NCBI GenBank assembly: GCA_020741375.1
Contig: DYZF01000132.1
Coordinates: forward strand, 1-10,310
Length of the DNA stretch: 10,310 nt
Origin: Tessaracoccus flavescens
Lineage (GTDB): Bacteria > Actinomycetota > Actinomycetes > Propionibacteriales > Propionibacteriaceae
Reading direction: 5' to 3'
This document shows, in pieces, positions 8,025-10,310 of the stretch (position 1 is its first letter; each line of letters opens with the position of its first letter). Under the pieces are notes generated by a model. It was not told the origin of the DNA, did not search any database, and worked only from the letters and a program-made list of their open reading frames with translations. The position numbers were made by a program, and so were the translations under genes.

Positions 8025-9094
8025 AGGTCCTGGTGGCGATGTCGGGCGGGGTGGATTCCGCGGTCGCGGCCGCGCGTCTCGTCGCCGCCGGACACGACGT
8101 GACCGGCGTGCACCTCGCGCTGTCGAAGAACCCGGCGTCTTACCGCTCGGGTGCCCGCGGCTGCTGCTCCTTGGAGGATTCGCACGACGCGCGCCGTGTG
8201 GCCGACAAGCTGGACATCCCCTTCTACGTCTGGGACTTTGCAGACGAGTTCCACGAGGCCGTCGTCGAGGATTTCGTCGCTGAATACCAGGCCGGACGGA
8301 CACCGAACCCGTGCCTGCGGTGCAACGAGAAGATCAAGTTCGCCGCCGTCCTCAACCGCGGCATCGCGCTGGGCTTCGACGCGGTGGCCACCGGCCATTA
8401 CGCACGGCTCGAACGACGCGATGACGGCACGGTCTCGCTCTATCGCGCTGCCGACGCGGCCAAGGACCAGTCCTACGTGTTGGGCATGCTCAACCAAGAG
8501 CAGCTGGCGCACTGCCTGTTCCCGATCTACGACGTCGAGAAATCAGTGGTGCGCGCAGAGGCCAAGGAGCTGGGCTTCGGGGTCGCCAAGAAGCCGGATA
8601 GCCACGACATCTGCTTCATCGCCGACGGCGACACCCAGGGCTTCCTCGGGCGCTACCTCGACGACTCGCCCGGCCCCATCGTCGATTCCAGCGGCACGGT
8701 GCTCGGCGAGCACCGGGGCACGCACCGCTACACCGTCGGACAGCGCAAGGGACTCGACCTCAAGGTGCCAGCGCCGGGCGGGGAGCCGCGCTACGTGCTG
8801 CGGATCGAGCCGGTGAATCGGACCGTCGTGGTGGGCGCGCGCGAGGAACTGGCCGTCACCACTTTGCGCGGCATCCGCCCTTCGTGGACGGAGGACGAGG
8901 TGGCGGGGCCGTGGCGCGGCTTCGCCCAGTACCGCGCCCACGGCATTCCGCAGCCGGCGACGATCGAGGTGACCGACGGCGCGATGACGGTGGCGTTGGA
9001 CGAGCCCGCGTCCGGGGTCGCGCCAGGGCAGACCGTTGTCGTCTACGACGGCGACCGCGTGGTGGGGTCGGCGGTCATCGCCGAGGCCTCATGA
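8021..9094 (+). CDS. mnmA: tRNA-uridine 2-sulfurtransferase MnmA
   Basis: MnmA adenylates and then thiolates C2 of wobble uridine (U34) in tRNAs for Lys, Glu and Gln, using persulfide sulfur that comes originally from a cysteine desulfurase. The protein is 357 residues. The PP-loop SGGVDS is at 8-13, the catalytic cysteine C98 in [15 protein letters not shown] at 125-130, KDQSYVL at 148-154, and the second catalytic cysteine C198 in HDICFI. The central domain GQRKGL (240-245) and a C-terminal beta-barrel follow. Length and motifs are normal for the family. The ATG at 8021 overlaps the peptidase stop (ATGA); an earlier in-frame ATG at 8003 would only add MAAGGP inside the peptidase and is rejected because KVLVAMSGG is the true N-terminal strand. 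The stop overlaps the next start, again as ATGA, so the three genes are likely one coupled unit. Confidence 0.97.
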   Translation: MKVLVAMSGGVDSAVAAARLVAAGHDVTGVHLALSKNPASYRSGARGCCSLEDSHDARRVADKLDIPFYVWDFADEFHEAVVEDFVAEYQAGRTPNPCLRCNEKIKFAAVLNRGIALGFDAVATGHYARLERRDDGTVSLYRAADAAKDQSYVLGMLNQEQLAHCLFPIYDVEKSVVRAEAKELGFGVAKKPDSHDICFIADGDTQGFLGRYLDDSPGPIVDSSGTVLGEHRGTHRYTVGQRKGLDLKVPAPGGEPRYVLRIEPVNRTVVVGAREELAVTTLRGIRPSWTEDEVAGPWRGFAQYRAHGIPQPATIEVTDGAMTVALDEPASGVAPGQTVVVYDGDRVVGSAVIAEAS

Positions 9095-10047
9095 TCCAGA
9101 TAACCGCGGCCGGCTCGGTCCCGGGCGACGACTTCCGCGGCGCACTGAAAGCCATGGCGGAGGCGCTTCCGGAGGTTCTTCCGTTCCCTGAACTGCCAGC
9201 GAGGGGCGCCGGGTCAGCCATGATCGGCCGGGCCCTCGGCCTCATCAACGGCCTCGCTTTCGACCTCCAGCCTGCCGGATGGCGGCTCACGGATCACTCC
9301 GACGCACAGCACCGTCGGGCCAGAGCCCAGTGGCGCTCGGACCTCGATGACGTCGAGGAGTTACTCCAAGGCTTCGACGGTGTGCTCAAGGTCGGTGTCG
9401 CCGGGCCATGGACGCTGGCCGCGAGCGTTGAGCGGCCCGCAGGCGATCGCCTCTTGGCCGACCACGGAGCGCGTCGCGAGCTGGCCGAGGCGCTGGCCGA
9501 GGGTGTTGCGGGCATCAAGGCCGAGCTGGCTCGCCGCGTTCCGGGCGCCACCGTCTGGCTCCAAGTGGACGAACCGGCGCTCGTCGCCGTCGCAGAAGGA
9601 CAGATCCCCACCGCCAGTGGTTTCTCGCGACATCGACGAGTTGACGCTCCCGAACTGGTGGCCGCCCTGCAGCCGTTCGGCGACGGCTCGGCCCTGCACT
9701 GCTGCTCACCCGGGCGATGGTTCGACGTTGCCCGGCGAGCCGGTTTCGCCGCCGTCTCGGTGGACGCGCAGCTGGTTGATCTCGATGACCTCGCCCGATG
9801 GCTCGATGAGGGCCGCACCGCCATCCTCGGCGTCGTCGACACGGCACATGCCACGCGCCAGGGCGTCGACGACCTCGTCCGAACGAGCCTCGGAATCCTG
9901 CGCCAGCTCCAACTCGACCCGGGCGACACCATCATGCTGGGCACTGCCTGCGGGCTGGCGGGATGGAATCAGAGAGATGTACTGCCGCAACTCGAGGCGC
10001 TTCGTCGGGCCGCAGAGTTGGTCGACGAATCGGTTGCTCGCGGCTGA
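9091..10047 (+). CDS. MetE-like protein (cobalamin-independent methionine synthase core fold)
   Basis: A 318-residue protein related to the catalytic C-terminal barrel of MetE, about half the size of full MetE (about 750 residues), and lacking its N-terminal barrel. VAGPWTLA is at 103-110. WLQVDEPAL (156-164) matches the DEPAL strand of MetE that contacts homocysteine. The likely metal site is H203 and C205 in LHCCSPG plus C287 in GTACGLAGW, matching the His-x-Cys and late Cys of MetE; D225 in VSVDAQL may stand where MetE has its glutamate ligand. MetE binds methyl-tetrahydrofolate polyglutamate using both barrels, so this protein may take methyl groups from another donor, or do something else. 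The ATG at 9091 overlaps the mnmA stop (ATGA), with a weak GAGG 4 nt upstream. As far as I recall, homologues sit next to mnmA and ahead of ligA in many actinomycetes. The fold is confident; the reaction is not known to me. Confidence 0.82.
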   Translation: MIQITAAGSVPGDDFRGALKAMAEALPEVLPFPELPARGAGSAMIGRALGLINGLAFDLQPAGWRLTDHSDAQHRRARAQWRSDLDDVEELLQGFDGVLKVGVAGPWTLAASVERPAGDRLLADHGARRELAEALAEGVAGIKAELARRVPGATVWLQVDEPALVAVAEGQIPTASGFSRHRRVDAPELVAALQPFGDGSALHCCSPGRWFDVARRAGFAAVSVDAQLVDLDDLARWLDEGRTAILGVVDTAHATRQGVDDLVRTSLGILRQLQLDPGDTIMLGTACGLAGWNQRDVLPQLEALRRAAELVDESVARG

Positions 10048-10074
10048 GCCGGGATGCGCCGGCCGAGTCGCACC

Positions 10075-10080
10075 TAGAAT
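10075..10080 (+). promoter_or_regulatory. Candidate -10 element for leaderless small-protein transcript
   Basis: TAGAAT, a good match to the TANNNT consensus, is followed by GGGGCCC (7 nt) and the ATG at 10088. This is the best of the four such elements in the window. No -35 is visible 16-18 nt upstream. There is no purine-rich ribosome-binding site between the element and the start, apart from the G-run immediately after the hexamer, so a leaderless start is the simplest reading. Confidence 0.5.
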
Positions 10081-10087
10081 GGGGCCC

Positions 10088-10291
10088 ATGCGCGTGTTCT
10101 CGAACCTCGACCTCGACGGCAAGGCGCCCGTCCGCGCTCACGCGAACCGGGGGAGCCGAGGCCCGCAGGGCGTGATCAGCACCCGCATGAAGAAGATCCA
10201 GCGCATCGTCATCCCGATCGCGGTCGTCGCGATCGGAGTGGCTCTGTTCTTCCTCGGGCGGATGTTCTATCTCATCCTCACCGGACAGTGA
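10088..10291 (+). CDS. Small single-span membrane protein, function unknown
   Basis: A 67-residue protein that I do not recognise. The first 39 residues are polar and basic (MRVFSNLDLDGKAPVRAHAN, then RMKKIQR at 33-39). They are followed by a hydrophobic helix (IVIPIAVVAIGVALFFLG, 40-57) and a short C-terminal tail (RMFYLILTGQ). The basic cluster before the helix predicts the N-terminus in the cytoplasm, with the helix acting as an anchor and no cleavage site visible. The same frame is open for a long way upstream, opposite in phase to the MetE-like gene, but coding there belongs to that gene. The start at 10088 is supported by the TAGAAT element 7 nt upstream and by a new coding character starting there. 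An in-frame ATG at 10079 would add MGP. It lies 40 bp after the MetE-like gene and probably has its own promoter. Confidence 0.65.
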   Translation: MRVFSNLDLDGKAPVRAHANRGSRGPQGVISTRMKKIQRIVIPIAVVAIGVALFFLGRMFYLILTGQ

Positions 10292-10310
10292 TCGTCACCA
10301 GACCTCGGTT

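Noticed and set aside
10048..10063. Hairpin GCCGG-GATGCG-CCGGC after the MetE-like gene as a terminator
   Set aside because: The stem is only 5 bp and no T-run follows. In DNA this GC-rich such short stems are common by chance, and it may equally fold within the promoter region of the next gene.
1..10310. Mobile elements, phage genes, CRISPR array, toxin-antitoxin or defence system
   Set aside because: No transposase, integrase, repeat-spacer pattern or defence-type domain was seen. Every stretch is explained by conserved metabolic or tRNA-modification genes with uniform codon character.

Overview
The window is high-GC DNA (very G/C-rich third codon positions, several GTG/ATG starts without Shine-Dalgarno sequences). 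It reads as the chromosome of an actinomycete. A GlgE-pathway locus together with an iscS/mnmA/MetE-like run is typical of Actinomycetota, and Propionibacteriaceae or a relative is my guess from overall protein flavour; I could not run a search to confirm it. The region is almost fully coding. I see no mobile element, tRNA, rRNA, CRISPR array or phage signal.

Left half, minus strand (reading right to left): glgX (isoamylase-type glycogen debranching enzyme), a 22-bp gap, glgE (maltosyltransferase using maltose 1-phosphate), then a 4-base GTGA overlap into the start of mak (maltokinase), which runs off the left edge. Mak makes maltose 1-phosphate and GlgE polymerises it into alpha-1,4-glucan. 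GlgX removes branches when the glucan is turned over. TreS and the branching enzyme GlgB are not in the window and may lie further left.

A 119-bp divergent intergenic region, with an AT-richer patch near glgX, separates this block from the right half. The right half, plus strand, contains an IscS/NifS-type cysteine desulfurase, a prolyl-oligopeptidase-family (S9) serine peptidase, mnmA (tRNA-uridine 2-thiolase), and a half-size MetE-like (cobalamin-independent methionine synthase core) protein. The last three overlap by ATGA junctions and are probably translated as a coupled unit. After a 40-bp gap comes a 67-residue single-membrane-span protein of unknown function. The cysteine desulfurase plausibly supplies the sulfur that MnmA puts on tRNA wobble uridine. 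The peptidase between them is the odd member.

All ordinary genes look intact with catalytic residues present. The most interesting structural signal is at the gene starts. Four genes (glgE, the desulfurase, the peptidase and the small membrane protein) have a -10-like hexamer ending exactly 7 nt before the start codon, which is the layout expected for leaderless mRNAs. I do not see an obviously new multi-gene system here. The most open questions are the role of the MetE-like protein, the peptidase's place in the thiolation operon, and the small membrane protein.
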